From: Pseudomonadota bacterium
GTDB taxonomy: Bacteria; Pseudomonadota; Gammaproteobacteria; Xanthomonadales; Xanthomonadaceae
Direction of reading: 5' to 3'
Length of the DNA stretch: 64,000 nt
Assembly (NCBI GenBank): GCA_018242425.1
Contig: JAFEBX010000003.1
Location: forward strand, 434,001-498,000
The notes below the pieces were generated by a model. That model was not told the origin of the DNA, did no database searches, and saw only the letters and a list, made by a program, of their open reading frames with translations. The translations under genes were made by a program, and so were the position numbers. Below, piece after piece: positions 1-9,095 of this stretch (positions are counted from its first letter, which is position 1; every line of letters begins with the position of its first letter).

Positions 1-1
1 C

Positions 2-943
2 AAGGTCGAACTGAGCATGAAGGATGGAGGTGCGGTCGCCGCCAAGGTGGTGCCCCAGGAAACCGAAATCCGCACGGTGGTGCTGTCGGGCACCGTCGGC
101 AACAACCTGTGGGAATCGGCGCGCAAGGTCGGCCTGACCCACGCCAACGTCGAGGAAATGACCGACGAGATCTTCAAGTACGACATCGATTTCGATTCCG
201 ATCTCTCTCCGGATGATCGTTTCAGCGTGGTCGTCGACCAGGCGTGGAAGAACGGCGAGCTGGTCACCACCAGCGGCGTGCTGGCCGCGGCCTTCACCGT
301 CGATGGCGAACTGCACACCGGATTCCGCTACATGCGCGACGGCAAGCCGGAATATTTCTCCGCCGATGGCCGCTCGCTGAAACGCCCCTTCATCCGCATG
401 CCGATTCCGTACGCACGCCTGTCGTCGACCTTCGGCAACCGCATGCATCCGATCCTCGGCCGCATGCGCATGCACAAGGGCGTCGATTACGCCGCCAGCG
501 TCGGCACGCCGATCATGGCCGCCGGCGACGCGCGGGTGAAATTCGTCGGCCAACAGCATGGCTACGGCAACGTGGTCGAACTCGACCACGGCAGCGGCCA
601 GAGCACCTTCTACGCGCACATGTCGCGCTTCGCCCGCATCCGCCCCGGCGAACGCATCGCGCAGGGCACGGTGATCGGTTACGTCGGCAGCACCGGCCTT
701 TCGACCGGTCCGCACCTGCACTACGAATTCCGCGTCAACGGCGTCTATCGCAATCCGCTGACGGTGACGATGGCGCCGCCGGCGCCGCTGTCCGGCGCGA
801 TGCTGGTGGCGTTCCGCCAGCAGACGCAGCGCGCGATGACCAAGATCCGCACGGTCGAGAAGATCATCTATCCCGACATGGACCGCGACACCGTCGTCGC
901 CAGCGCTGCTCCGGCGCCGCGCAGCAAGTCGGCGCGCGACTGA
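2..943 (+). CDS. M23 family murein endopeptidase, 5' end outside window
   Basis: LytM/M23 zinc metallopeptidase that would cleave cross-bridge peptides of peptidoglycan in the periplasm. The reading frame is open to the window edge, so the N-terminus (signal or membrane anchor) is missing; 313 codons are visible. Counting from the first visible Met at base 17, the metal ligands are His153 and Asp157 in MHKGVDYAA and His235 in PHLHYEF (His233 is the catalytic partner). All are intact, so the enzyme should be active. The region before the catalytic domain resembles the OapA/MepM-type N-terminal domain. It ends 2 bases before anmK; in Pseudomonas an M23 peptidase also sits between tyrS and anmK, so a tyrS gene upstream is likely. 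The stretch after the catalytic domain is a short, possibly disordered tail. Confidence 0.9.
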   Translation, partial: KVELSMKDGGAVAAKVVPQETEIRTVVLSGTVGNNLWESARKVGLTHANVEEMTDEIFKYDIDFDSDLSPDDRFSVVVDQAWKNGELVTTSGVLAAAFTVDGELHTGFRYMRDGKPEYFSADGRSLKRPFIRMPIPYARLSSTFGNRMHPILGRMRMHKGVDYAASVGTPIMAAGDARVKFVGQQHGYGNVVELDHGSGQSTFYAHMSRFARIRPGERIAQGTVIGYVGSTGLSTGPHLHYEFRVNGVYRNPLTVTMAPPAPLSGAMLVAFRQQTQRAMTKIRTVEKIIYPDMDRDTVVASAAPAPRSKSARD

Positions 944-945
944 AC

Positions 946-2070
946 ATGACCGCCGCCGACGGTCTTTACATCGGCTTGATGTCGGGCACCAGCGTCGATG
1001 CCATCGACGCCGCGCTGGTGCGTTTCGACAACCGCGATGGCCGCCTCCACGCCGAGTGCCTGCATGCCCTCGCCCAGCCATGGGAAGACGGCCTGCGCCA
1101 GCGCCTGCTCACGCTCGGACAGGGCATCGATGTCACTTCGATCGACGAACTCGGTGAACTCGACCATGAAGTCGGTGCCGCCTTCGCCGCGACCGCCAAC
1201 AGGTTGATCGCCGAAGCGAGCATCGATCGCGCACGGATCAACGCAATCGGATCGCATGGCCAGACGCTGCGCCATCGTCCCTATTCCAAATCACCGTTCA
1301 CGCTGCAGATCGGCGACCCCAACATCGTCGCCGAACGCACCGGCATCACCACCATCGGCGACATCCGCCGCCGCGACATGGCCGCGGGCGGGCACGGCGC
1401 GCCGTTGCTGCCGGCGCTGCACGCGGCGCTGCTGCACGATGCCGGCGAAGATCGCGCCGTGTTGAATCTCGGCGGCATCGCCAATGTCACGCTGTTGCCC
1501 GCGAGCGGCGATGGCGTGCGCGGCTGGGACACCGGCCCGGCGAATGCGCTAATGGACATCTGGTGCGAGCGCCACACCGGCGAACGCTATGACCGAGATG
1601 GCGCGATGGCGGCATCGGGACAGGTCGATCCGCTGCTGCTCGATCGCCTGCTCGATGATCCGTGGTTCGCTACCCCGCCGCCGAAGAGCACCGGGCGCGA
1701 ACATTTCCACATGCGCTGGCTGGAAGCACGCCTGCGCGGCGGTGAATCGCCTGCCGACGTCCAGGCGACACTGGCGGAACTGAGCACGCGCACCGTTGCC
1801 GATGCACTGAATTCGACGCTGCCGAAGGTGCGCCGCGTGCTGGTCTGCGGCGGCGGCGCGCACAACCCGGTGCTGATGGCGAAGCTCGCGCAACAGCTGC
1901 CGCAAGCGATGGTGGAATCCATCGCGCGGCACGGCATCGATCCCGACCATGTCGAGGCGATCGGCTTCGCCTGGCTGGCGCGACAGACCATGCTCGGCCT
2001 GCCCGGCAACCTGCCGTCGGTGACTGGCGCTCGCGGTCCGCGCGTGCTTGGTGCAATCTATCCGGCTTGA
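946..2070 (+). CDS. anmK: Anhydro-N-acetylmuramic acid kinase
   Basis: Phosphorylates and opens 1,6-anhydro-MurNAc to MurNAc-6-phosphate in the cytoplasm, a step of cell-wall recycling. The product is 374 aa, the usual length (E. coli about 369). The N-terminal ATP-binding motif [12 protein letters not shown], the motif [17 protein letters not shown], the NLGGIANVT loop and [12 protein letters not shown] are all present, as is the C-terminal glycine-rich CGGGAHNP motif. The ATG lies 2 bases after the M23 stop, which supports this start and translational coupling. The next gene starts inside the stop codon. Together with the upstream endopeptidase and the downstream AmpG-like permease on the other strand this is a peptidoglycan-turnover neighbourhood. 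Confidence 0.95.
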   Translation: MTAADGLYIGLMSGTSVDAIDAALVRFDNRDGRLHAECLHALAQPWEDGLRQRLLTLGQGIDVTSIDELGELDHEVGAAFAATANRLIAEASIDRARINAIGSHGQTLRHRPYSKSPFTLQIGDPNIVAERTGITTIGDIRRRDMAAGGHGAPLLPALHAALLHDAGEDRAVLNLGGIANVTLLPASGDGVRGWDTGPANALMDIWCERHTGERYDRDGAMAASGQVDPLLLDRLLDDPWFATPPPKSTGREHFHMRWLEARLRGGESPADVQATLAELSTRTVADALNSTLPKVRRVLVCGGGAHNPVLMAKLAQQLPQAMVESIARHGIDPDHVEAIGFAWLARQTMLGLPGNLPSVTGARGPRVLGAIYPA

Positions 2071-3227
2071 ACGCCCAGCCAGCCGCCGCAAAACTCGCTC
2101 CGGTCGAAGCCATCCGCGGGCTCGCCTGCCTGCAGGTGGTGTGCTCGCACTTCGCACTGGTGTTCTGGCCGTGGCTGCACGCGTTCTGGGGCGTCGCCGA
2201 TCCCGACGACCATCCGGTGCAACGCTTCGTCCACGATTCGCCATTTGCTTTCCTGTACTCCGGCAGCGCGGCGGTCTTCATCTTCTTCGTGCTGAGCGGC
2301 TACATCCTCACCCACGTCGCCCTTGGCCGCAGTGGTCGCGACGTCTTCGGCCTGGTGCTGAAACGCTATCCGCGCCTGGCCTTGCCGTGCATCGCCGCCT
2401 GCGTGTTCGCATGGGCGGTGATCGAGTGGATGAACGTCGATTACAGCGATCTCTCGGTGTGGATCCAGGGCTACGGTGATTTCCCGGCGTCGTTCTTCGG
2501 CGCGTTGCGCAACGGCGCGTGGGAAGTCTTCGTGACTGGCCAGAGCCGCTACAACCCGATCCTGTGGACGATGCGGATCGAGTTGTGGGGCTCGTGGATG
2601 ATCTTCGTCCTGTGCTACGCCTTCAACCGCTGGTCGCGGTTGCGCGCGCTGTTGCTGGTCGCCAGCACCGCCACCCTTGCCGTGCTGGGTGCAACGAAGG
2701 TGCTGGACGAGGAAATGATGTACGGGCTGCTCGCGTTCGTGATCGGCGCCGCCGTCCGCCTGTACCTGCGCGACCTGCCCGCCATCGTCTCGCTGCTGAT
2801 GCTCGCCGCCGGGCTGTATTTCGCCGGCGTCCACAACACCTCGGCGTCATACGCGTGGATGCAGCCGCTGCTCGGCGAGCACGCCTACATGGTCGGCAAC
2901 TTCATCGCCGGCGCACTGATCGTCGCGGCCCTGCTGCACAACCCGGTGTTCGCGAAACTGGCCGCCACGCGCCTGCTGATGTTCCTCGGAAAAGTCTCGT
3001 TCTCGGTCTACCTGATCCACCTGTGCATCGTCGCCAGCCTCGCCGCGATGATCTTCAACGCGCTGCAGGCGCGCGACTGGGATTACGACGTGTCGGCGAT
3101 CATCGCCTGCGCGATCGTGCTGCCGGTGATCTATCTCGCCGCGACGGTGTTCCACCGCTTCGTCGATGCACCGGCCATCACCTTCTCGAACAAGGTGCGC
3201 GACCGGTTGTTGCCGCGGCGGCGCTGA
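2067..3227 (+). CDS. Acyltransferase 3 family membrane protein
   Basis: Integral membrane O-acyltransferase of the OafA/NodX type (Acyl_transf_3), 386 aa with about ten hydrophobic segments. The N-terminal [13 protein letters not shown] carries the family's RG..A..V...H signature (catalytic His), and SGYILTH with KRYPRL follows in the expected place. Such enzymes transfer acyl groups to cell-surface sugars; the acceptor here cannot be read from sequence, though the position behind anmK hints at cell-wall or surface glycan work. The start is a TTG overlapping the anmK stop (TTGA), with no other credible start before the RGLACLQ motif. It is followed 3 bases later by the convergent AmpG-like gene. 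Confidence 0.85.
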   Translation: MNAQPAAAKLAPVEAIRGLACLQVVCSHFALVFWPWLHAFWGVADPDDHPVQRFVHDSPFAFLYSGSAAVFIFFVLSGYILTHVALGRSGRDVFGLVLKRYPRLALPCIAACVFAWAVIEWMNVDYSDLSVWIQGYGDFPASFFGALRNGAWEVFVTGQSRYNPILWTMRIELWGSWMIFVLCYAFNRWSRLRALLLVASTATLAVLGATKVLDEEMMYGLLAFVIGAAVRLYLRDLPAIVSLLMLAAGLYFAGVHNTSASYAWMQPLLGEHAYMVGNFIAGALIVAALLHNPVFAKLAATRLLMFLGKVSFSVYLIHLCIVASLAAMIFNALQARDWDYDVSAIIACAIVLPVIYLAATVFHRFVDAPAITFSNKVRDRLLPRRR

Positions 3228-3230
3228 GGT

Positions 3231-4610
3231 TCAGCGCGCGCCCGGCTCGGCGGCATCGACACCCGTGGTTTCGCCGCGACGCTCGCGCCACAGCATCCAC
3301 AGCAACAGGCACATCGCCGGGATCGCGATCGCCGCCGTGTAGGTGAAGAACACCGGGTACCCCCAGGCGTTGACGATCTTGCCCCACTGGCTGGCCAGCG
3401 ATTTCGCCGGCAGGCTCCACAGCGTGCCGAACAACGCATATTGCGTCGCGGTGTAGCGCGCGCTGGTCAGCGACGACATGTAGGCGATGAACGACGTGCC
3501 GGCGATGCCGTTGGCGAGATTGTCGGCACTGACGACCGTCGCCAGCCACGCAAGGGACGGCTTGATCGCGGCCATGTGCGCATACAGCAGGTTGGCGACG
3601 CTCAACATCACCAACCCGAACAGCATCGTGCGCAACAGGCCGATGCGGCGTACCAGCACGCCGGCCAGCACCGCGCCGACCATCGTCATGATCACGCCGT
3701 AGACCTTCGACACCAGCGCGATTTCCTTCAGCGTGAATCCCATGTCGATGTAGAACGGATTCGCCGCCACGCCCATCGTGGTGTAGTTGAAGCGGAACGT
3801 GATGATCAGCAGCAGGATCGGCAGGCCGATCTTCAGGCCCTTGCGCTGGAAGAAGTCGGCGAACGGGCAGATCACCGCGCCAACCAGCCATGCCACCAGC
3901 TTGCGCGGCACGTCAGGCCACTGCGCCGCGTATTGCTCGAAGCGTTCGACCAGCGGCTCCGGCGGCAAGGTGGCGCGATCGACGCGCGCACTCGGTTCGG
4001 CAATCACGAACGTGGTGATGATGCCGACGAAGGCGCACGCCGCCATGACCAGATACGACGTCGACCAGCCGTATCCGGCGGCCGCGGTCAGCGCACCGGC
4101 GCCGGCGCAAATCAGCGCGACCTGGTAGCCGATCTGGTAGGCCGCGGCCATGCCGCCCTGGTCTTTCTCTTCCGCCGCTTCAATACGATAGGCATCGACC
4201 GCAATGTCCTGCGTCGACGAGGCGAATGCAGTGAACACGGCGAGCATCGCCATGCGCGCGACATCGGTGACGGGATCGGTCGTCGCCATCATCACCAGGC
4301 CGATCACGATGCATGACTGCGCCAGCAGCATCCAGCTGCGACGACGCCCCAGGCGCCCTAGGATCGGGATGGGCAGGCGATCGACGATCGGCGCCCAGAA
4401 GTATTTCAACGAATAGGCGAGGCCCACCAGGCTGAAGGTGCCGATGGTGGCGCGGTTGATCCCGGACTGGCGCAACCACGCCGACAGCGTCGTCAGCACC
4501 AGCGCGAAGGGCAGGCCCGAGGAAAAACCGAGGAACAGCATCGCGCGCACGCGCGGATTGGCGTACACGCCCAGTGACTGGGCCCAGCGCCCGCTCGTCG
4601 ATGTCTTCAA
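3231..4610 (-). CDS. ampG: AmpG-type muropeptide MFS permease
   Basis: Major facilitator of the AmpG/Slc33 family that imports GlcNAc-anhydroMurNAc and its peptides from the periplasm, feeding AnmK across the convergent junction. 459 aa with about 12-14 predicted helices; N-terminal MLFLGFSSGLPFALVLTTL and the loop IPILGRLGRRRSWML are typical of AmpG. The chosen start is a TTG that overlaps the xth stop (TTGA at 4607-4610). An upstream in-frame extension exists but lies inside xth and reads as a shadow. A downstream ATG at MLFLGF would remove part of the first helix. The C-terminus (about residues 430-459) is hydrophilic. Substrate is inferred from family and neighbours. Confidence 0.85.
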   Translation of the reverse strand: MKTSTSGRWAQSLGVYANPRVRAMLFLGFSSGLPFALVLTTLSAWLRQSGINRATIGTFSLVGLAYSLKYFWAPIVDRLPIPILGRLGRRRSWMLLAQSCIVIGLVMMATTDPVTDVARMAMLAVFTAFASSTQDIAVDAYRIEAAEEKDQGGMAAAYQIGYQVALICAGAGALTAAAGYGWSTSYLVMAACAFVGIITTFVIAEPSARVDRATLPPEPLVERFEQYAAQWPDVPRKLVAWLVGAVICPFADFFQRKGLKIGLPILLLIITFRFNYTTMGVAANPFYIDMGFTLKEIALVSKVYGVIMTMVGAVLAGVLVRRIGLLRTMLFGLVMLSVANLLYAHMAAIKPSLAWLATVVSADNLANGIAGTSFIAYMSSLTSARYTATQYALFGTLWSLPAKSLASQWGKIVNAWGYPVFFTYTAAIAIPAMCLLLWMLWRERRGETTGVDAAEPGAR

Positions 4611-5425
4611 CGCGTGAACTCCTGCGTGGCGTAATCGACCAGATAGGGCGCATGGTCGGAGAATTTCGGTTCGGCGAAGATCTCGGCGTGGCGAATGCTT
4701 TCCGCCAGTTTCGGCGTCGCCAGCTGGTAGTCGATGCGCCAGCCGACGTTGTTGGCGCGCGCGGCGCCGCGCTGGCTCCACCAGCTGTATTCGACGATAT
4801 CGGGCTTGGCGACGCGGAAGCTGTCCTTCCAGCCGTTCTTCGGCGGCGTGACCAGGCCATCACCGCAATCATCGGCGATCATGGAATTCATCCATGCACG
4901 CTCGTGCGGCAGGCAACCGGAGTTCTTCTGGTTGCCGGTCCAGTTCCTGATGTCGTTCTTCGCGCGCACGATGTTCCAGTCGCCGCACAGCACGTATTCG
5001 CGACCACTGGCCAGCCATTCGTCGAGGATCGGCCGCAGCCACTGCATCACGTCCTCCTTCACCGCCTGGCGCACTTCGCCGGAGCTGCCGGAAGGGATGT
5101 AGAAACTCACCACCGAGAGATTGCCGAAGCGCGCTTCGATGTAACGGCCTTCCTCGTCGAAATCGGCGCGACCCAGGCCGGTACGCACTTCATCCGGTTC
5201 GTGGCGGCTGTAGATCGCCACGCCGCTGTAGCCCTTCTTGGTGGTGGCGTCGCGGAACCATGACCGGTATCCGGCCGGCTGCAATTCCGGCACTCGCAGC
5301 TGGTGTTCCTGCGCCTTGGTTTCCTGCACGCACATGACGTCGATGTCCTGCTTGCCGAACCAGTCGAAGAAGCCCTTGCTGGCGGCGGATCGCAGGCCGT
5401 TGGCGTTGAAACTGAGGATGCGCAT
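4607..5425 (-). CDS. xth: Exodeoxyribonuclease III
   Basis: ExoIII-type AP endonuclease and 3'-5' exonuclease of base-excision repair, 272 aa. Catalytic residues of the endonuclease/exonuclease/phosphatase fold are intact: Asn7, Glu35 (QETK), Tyr109, Asp149 and Asn151 (CGDWNIV), Asp257 and His258 (SDHAP). The divergent partner is pyrE, the same neighbour that crc has in Pseudomonas. Crc is an inactive ExoIII relative, so the retained active site argues against a Crc role here. The ATG has no Shine-Dalgarno; GATAAC sits 8 bases before it, suggesting a leaderless transcript. It is coupled to the downstream permease by a TTGA overlap. Confidence 0.93.
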   Translation of the reverse strand: MRILSFNANGLRSAASKGFFDWFGKQDIDVMCVQETKAQEHQLRVPELQPAGYRSWFRDATTKKGYSGVAIYSRHEPDEVRTGLGRADFDEEGRYIEARFGNLSVVSFYIPSGSSGEVRQAVKEDVMQWLRPILDEWLASGREYVLCGDWNIVRAKNDIRNWTGNQKNSGCLPHERAWMNSMIADDCGDGLVTPPKNGWKDSFRVAKPDIVEYSWWSQRGAARANNVGWRIDYQLATPKLAESIRHAEIFAEPKFSDHAPYLVDYATQEFTR

Positions 5426-5447
5426 GGCGGCAGGTTATCATCCCGCC
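5426..5447. promoter_or_regulatory. Very short bidirectional promoter candidate, xth/pyrE
   Basis: Only 22 bases separate the two divergent start codons. On the plus strand TATCAT (5436-5441) lies 6 bases before the pyrE ATG. On the minus strand GATAAC (5439 to 5434) lies 8 bases before the xth ATG. The two -10-like hexamers overlap, and neither gene has a ribosome binding site. Any -35 contacts would fall inside the opposite coding region; I see no good -35 match. Confidence 0.45.
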
Positions 5448-6101
5448 ATGCGTGAACGCTTCCTCGAACTCGCCATCAAGGCCGATGCACTGCGCTTCGG
5501 CGAATTCACCCTGAAGTCGGGGCGCATCAGTCCCTACTTCTTCAATGCCGGACGCTTCGATACTGGTGCACGACTGGCAGGACTCGCGTCGTGCTATGCC
5601 GATGCCATCGAGCATGCCGGCCTTGCTGCCGATGTCCTGTTCGGGCCGGCATACAAGGGCATTCCGCTGGCTACCGCGGTCGCCTGCGAGCTGTCGCGAC
5701 GCGGCCGCGATGTCGGTCTCGCCTTCAACCGCAAGGAAGCCAAGGACCACGGCGAAGGCGGCACCCTGGTCGGCGCGTCGATGCAGGGCAAGCGCGTGCT
5801 GGTCATCGACGACGTCATCACCGCCGGCACCGCCATTCGCGAGGCGCTCGACCTGGTCGCGGGTGGTGGCGGCATCGTCTCCGGCATCGTCGTGGCGCTC
5901 GATCGGCAGGAGGTGCTGGACGATGGCGATCGCCGCTCGGCGGTGCAGCGCGTCCGCGACAGCGCCGGCGTCCCCGTGATCGCTGTCTCAACACTCGACG
6001 ATCTCCTCGAATGGAGTGCCCGCAATGGCGCTTCAGGTGCTGACCAGCCCGCCCTGCTGGCGTATCGTTCGCGCTATGGAAGCACGTCGACCGAATCCTG
6101 A
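5448..6101 (+). CDS. pyrE: Orotate phosphoribosyltransferase
   Basis: Converts orotate and PRPP to orotidine-5'-phosphate in de novo pyrimidine synthesis (cytosol, dimer). 217 aa, near the E. coli length of 213. The N-terminal FGEFTLKSGRISPYFFNAG is characteristic, Lys70 and the KEAKDHGEGG loop (about 97-105) are catalytic, and VLVIDDVITAGTAIREA (117-133) is the PRPP-binding motif. The ATG gives the standard N-terminus; no Shine-Dalgarno precedes it and a -10-like TATCAT is 6 bases upstream. The following DUF4124 gene probably starts inside the last codons. Confidence 0.96.
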   Translation: MRERFLELAIKADALRFGEFTLKSGRISPYFFNAGRFDTGARLAGLASCYADAIEHAGLAADVLFGPAYKGIPLATAVACELSRRGRDVGLAFNRKEAKDHGEGGTLVGASMQGKRVLVIDDVITAGTAIREALDLVAGGGGIVSGIVVALDRQEVLDDGDRRSAVQRVRDSAGVPVIAVSTLDDLLEWSARNGASGADQPALLAYRSRYGSTSTES

Positions 6102-6765
6102 GCTGCGGCGCATGGCCACCTCTGCCGGCCTGGCAGTGGGATTGTGCGTTGCACTATCCGCGCAGGCGCAGACCAAGCCCGCGGGCAAGACCGTCAGTTG
6201 CTGGACCGAGCGCGGGCAAACGGTGTGCGGCGATGCCATACCCACCAGCGCCGCCAACAGCGCGCGACGCGAGATCAATGCCAGCGGGGTGACGGTCAAG
6301 ACCTTTCCGCGTCCGCTGACGCCCGAAGAGCAATCGGCCAAGGACGTCGCCGACAAGGCCGAAGCCGCGCGCGCCGCGGCACAGGCCACCCAGGCCCGCC
6401 AGCAGATGGCCTTGGCCACCACTTATCCCAGCGAAGACGCGTTGCGCAAGGCGTATGCGGAACGTTCGCAGAATGTCCACGCTTCGCTGGTGGCTGCGCA
6501 ATCAAGCCTGGCCAGCCATCGCCTCGAACTGTCGCGCTCGCTGCTGCGCGCGGCCAACAGCGAGTTGCAGGGCAAGCCGATCGCCAAGTCCCTGGACGAC
6601 GCCATTGCACAGCAAGCCGCCACGGTGGGCAGCGCCTACGCCGACCTCCAGCGCAAGCGCGGCGAATACGCGGCGATGGACGGCGAGCTGCAGCAGGCGC
6701 TGCAGCAATATCGCGATTACAAGCAGAACGGTGGCTCCGCCACGGCGGCGACGCCACAGCCCTGA
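6076..6765 (+). CDS. Exported DUF4124-domain protein with coiled coil
   Basis: Protein of unknown function, 229 aa from this start. A signal-peptide-like segment (GLAVGLCVALSAQAQ) follows an arginine-containing N-terminus, with likely cleavage after AQAQ. Next is a DUF4124-like domain (SCWTERGQTVCGDAIP, with a Cys pair that could form a disulfide). The rest is alanine/glutamine-rich and predicted helical, probably coiled coil, ending in a short low-complexity tail. The start is uncertain: ATG 6076 overlaps pyrE by 26 bases, while ATG 6112 gives a shorter signal peptide and a 10-base gap. The gene probably shares the pyrE transcript. No function is assigned. Confidence 0.75.
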   Translation: MEARRPNPELRRMATSAGLAVGLCVALSAQAQTKPAGKTVSCWTERGQTVCGDAIPTSAANSARREINASGVTVKTFPRPLTPEEQSAKDVADKAEAARAAAQATQARQQMALATTYPSEDALRKAYAERSQNVHASLVAAQSSLASHRLELSRSLLRAANSELQGKPIAKSLDDAIAQQAATVGSAYADLQRKRGEYAAMDGELQQALQQYRDYKQNGGSATAATPQP

Positions 6766-6772
6766 TCGACGG

Positions 6773-9082
6773 CTAGAACGTCAGTTCCAGCGCCGGGTCG
6801 ACCGCGCGCAGGCGACTGCGGAACAGCGCCTGCACTTCCTCCAGGCGTTCCTGGGTATTCGCTTCGAAACGCAGCACCAGCACCGGCGTGGTGTTGGACG
6901 CGCGCACCAGTCCCCAGCCGTCGTTCCAGTCCGCGCGCACGCCATCGAGCGTGGTCACTCGCGCGCCGTCGAAGCCGCCGTTCGCCACCAGTTTCTCGAC
7001 GAAGGCATGCGGATCGGCGACCGGCACCTTGATCTCCGGTGTTGAGATCGACTCCGGGATCTCCGAGAACACCGCATCGGCGTCCTCGCTGCGACGCGCG
7101 AGGATTTCCAGCAGGCGCGCCGCCGAATAGATGCCGTCGTCGAAGCCGTACCAGCGCTCCATGAAGAAGAAGTGGCCGCTCATCTCGCCGGCGAGTTCGG
7201 CTTCCTCTTCGCGCATCTTCGACTTGATCAGCGAATGGCCGGTCTTCCACATCAGCGGACTGCCGCCGCGACCCATGATGTAGGGCGCCAGCGCACCGGT
7301 GCATTTCACGTCGTAGACGATGATCGCGCCGGGGTTGCGCTCGAGCACGTCGGCCGCGAACAGCATCAGCATGCGATCCGGGAAGATGTTGTGGCCTTCG
7401 GGCGTGATCACGCCAAGGCGATCGCCATCGCCATCGAAGGCGACGCCGAGATCGGCCTTGCGGGTCTGCACGATATGGCGCAGGTCCTCGAGGTTGTGCG
7501 GCTCGCTGGGGTCGGGATGATGGTTGGGGAAGTTGCCGTCGATGTCGCAGAACAGCGGGAACACATTGGCGCCGATCGCTTCCAGCACGCGCGGACCGAG
7601 ATCGCCGGCGACGCCGTTGCCGGCATCGACCACCACGTCGAGCGGACGTTCGAGACGGATGTCGGAAGCGATGCGGTTGACGTAGTCGTCGGAGATGTCG
7701 CGTTCCTCGACGCGCCCGAGCTGTTCGGCTTCATGCAGCGTGCCGTTGGCGATTCGCGTGTAGAGCGCAGTGATGGTGTCGCCCGACAGCGTTTCGCCGC
7801 CAACCACGATCTTGAAGCCGTTGTAGTCGGGCGGGTTGTGGCTGCCGGTGATAGCCACGCAGCAACCGGTGCGCAAGTGGTAGGCGCCGAAATACACCAG
7901 CGGCGTCGGCGCGAGGCCGATCGAAATCACGTTGCGGCCGGCGCGACGCAGGCCTTCGGTGAGGCCGCCGACGAGGTCGGGGCCGGAAAGGCGGCCATCG
8001 CGGCCGATCACGATGTCGTAGAGACCGTTCTCGTGCATGAGGGTGCCGATCGACTGGCCGATCTGGCGCGCGACATCGACGCTCAAGGTCTGGCCGACGA
8101 TGCCGCGGATGTCGTACGCGCGGAAGATGCCGGGATCGGGCAAGGCCGGGCCTTCGGCTTTCGCCGCTTCCGCCCGGGTTGCGGCAGCTTCGGCCGCCGC
8201 TGCCTGGTTCTGGGCGGTGAGATCACCAACGGTCGGCTCATCACTGTCCGTGGCAGTGGTGTCGACTTCGTCTTCCACTGCCGTTTCCGGCTTCATGGAG
8301 CGCTGGCGCAGCCACAACAGGGCGATGCCGGCGCCGACCAGCAGCGCCGCGAGCACCGCCGTCATCACCCGGCCAAATCCGAACGGACCAGGCTCGACTT
8401 GCGCGGCATAGGCCAGCAACGTCCAGTCGCTGCCCTTGATCGGCGTCGAGGATTTGTCGCCCGAGCTTTCAAGTCCCTTGTCGCCGGTTTGCGCCAGCGT
8501 CGCTTCTGCCTGCTTGAGCGCGAGATAGCCACCGCCGGCATTCGCCTTCGCCACCGCATCGATCAACGCCTTCGCCGGTTGCGCACCGACGGCAACCGCG
8601 GCGCCATCGGCAACGGGAAGCGCGATCAGCAATTTCGGCTGGCCGCCGTCGCGTGCGATCGCAACCACCGGCTTGCCGCTGGCGAGCGCCGCCTGCGCCA
8701 CGCCGGCACGGCCGTAACCGCTGGCGGGCAATGTGGACATCATGCTCTGCAAATCGGCCGCCACGACTTCGGCGTGCTCGCTGCCCGGCCACGCGGCAGC
8801 CAGGCCTTCCGTTGCATTGACGAGATTGTCGGCTTGCAGCCCACCGACCACCGCCGGCGCCTGCGTCGCCTTCTGCGCGATCGCCAGTTGCTTCGCCAGC
8901 GTGGAAGACACGCTGTTGGCGACGCCCTCGCGCGCCGCGGCGAGTTGCGCCGACTGCCCGGATTCACGCCACTGGCGCAGCGCCGACCACGCGGCCCATG
9001 CCCCCAACAACACCAGCGCCGCGGCCAGCAGCGGCAACATGCGCTTCATCGATCCGGCATCGCCCAGGCTCAACGTCTTCAT
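6773..9082 (-). CDS. algC: Phosphomannomutase/phosphoglucomutase with membrane-anchored N-terminal domain
   Basis: Interconverts mannose-6-P/mannose-1-P and glucose-6-P/glucose-1-P for LPS, exopolysaccharide and nucleotide-sugar synthesis. 769 aa, far longer than AlgC (about 460). Residues about 315-769 are the complete mutase: catalytic serine at 414 in TGSHNP, metal loop DGDGDR (550-555), sugar loop GEMSGH (632-637) and phosphate loop RASNTTP (727-733). Residues 1-260 add two predicted membrane helices (about 13-34 and 236-258) flanking a domain of about 200 residues expected to be periplasmic, then an acidic Ala-rich linker. The enzyme would face the cytoplasm. The ATG at 9082 has GAGG 10 bases upstream, overlapping the dut stop region. 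It is last in a coaC-coaB-dut-algC operon. Confidence 0.9.
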   Translation of the reverse strand: MKTLSLGDAGSMKRMLPLLAAALVLLGAWAAWSALRQWRESGQSAQLAAAREGVANSVSSTLAKQLAIAQKATQAPAVVGGLQADNLVNATEGLAAAWPGSEHAEVVAADLQSMMSTLPASGYGRAGVAQAALASGKPVVAIARDGGQPKLLIALPVADGAAVAVGAQPAKALIDAVAKANAGGGYLALKQAEATLAQTGDKGLESSGDKSSTPIKGSDWTLLAYAAQVEPGPFGFGRVMTAVLAALLVGAGIALLWLRQRSMKPETAVEDEVDTTATDSDEPTVGDLTAQNQAAAAEAAATRAEAAKAEGPALPDPGIFRAYDIRGIVGQTLSVDVARQIGQSIGTLMHENGLYDIVIGRDGRLSGPDLVGGLTEGLRRAGRNVISIGLAPTPLVYFGAYHLRTGCCVAITGSHNPPDYNGFKIVVGGETLSGDTITALYTRIANGTLHEAEQLGRVEERDISDDYVNRIASDIRLERPLDVVVDAGNGVAGDLGPRVLEAIGANVFPLFCDIDGNFPNHHPDPSEPHNLEDLRHIVQTRKADLGVAFDGDGDRLGVITPEGHNIFPDRMLMLFAADVLERNPGAIIVYDVKCTGALAPYIMGRGGSPLMWKTGHSLIKSKMREEEAELAGEMSGHFFFMERWYGFDDGIYSAARLLEILARRSEDADAVFSEIPESISTPEIKVPVADPHAFVEKLVANGGFDGARVTTLDGVRADWNDGWGLVRASNTTPVLVLRFEANTQERLEEVQALFRSRLRAVDPALELTF

Positions 9083-9095
9083 CGTTGTTCGTTCC

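Noticed and set aside
4607..5425. Naming the ExoIII gene crc because of its pyrE neighbour
   Set aside because: All catalytic residues of exonuclease III are present, whereas Crc has lost them.
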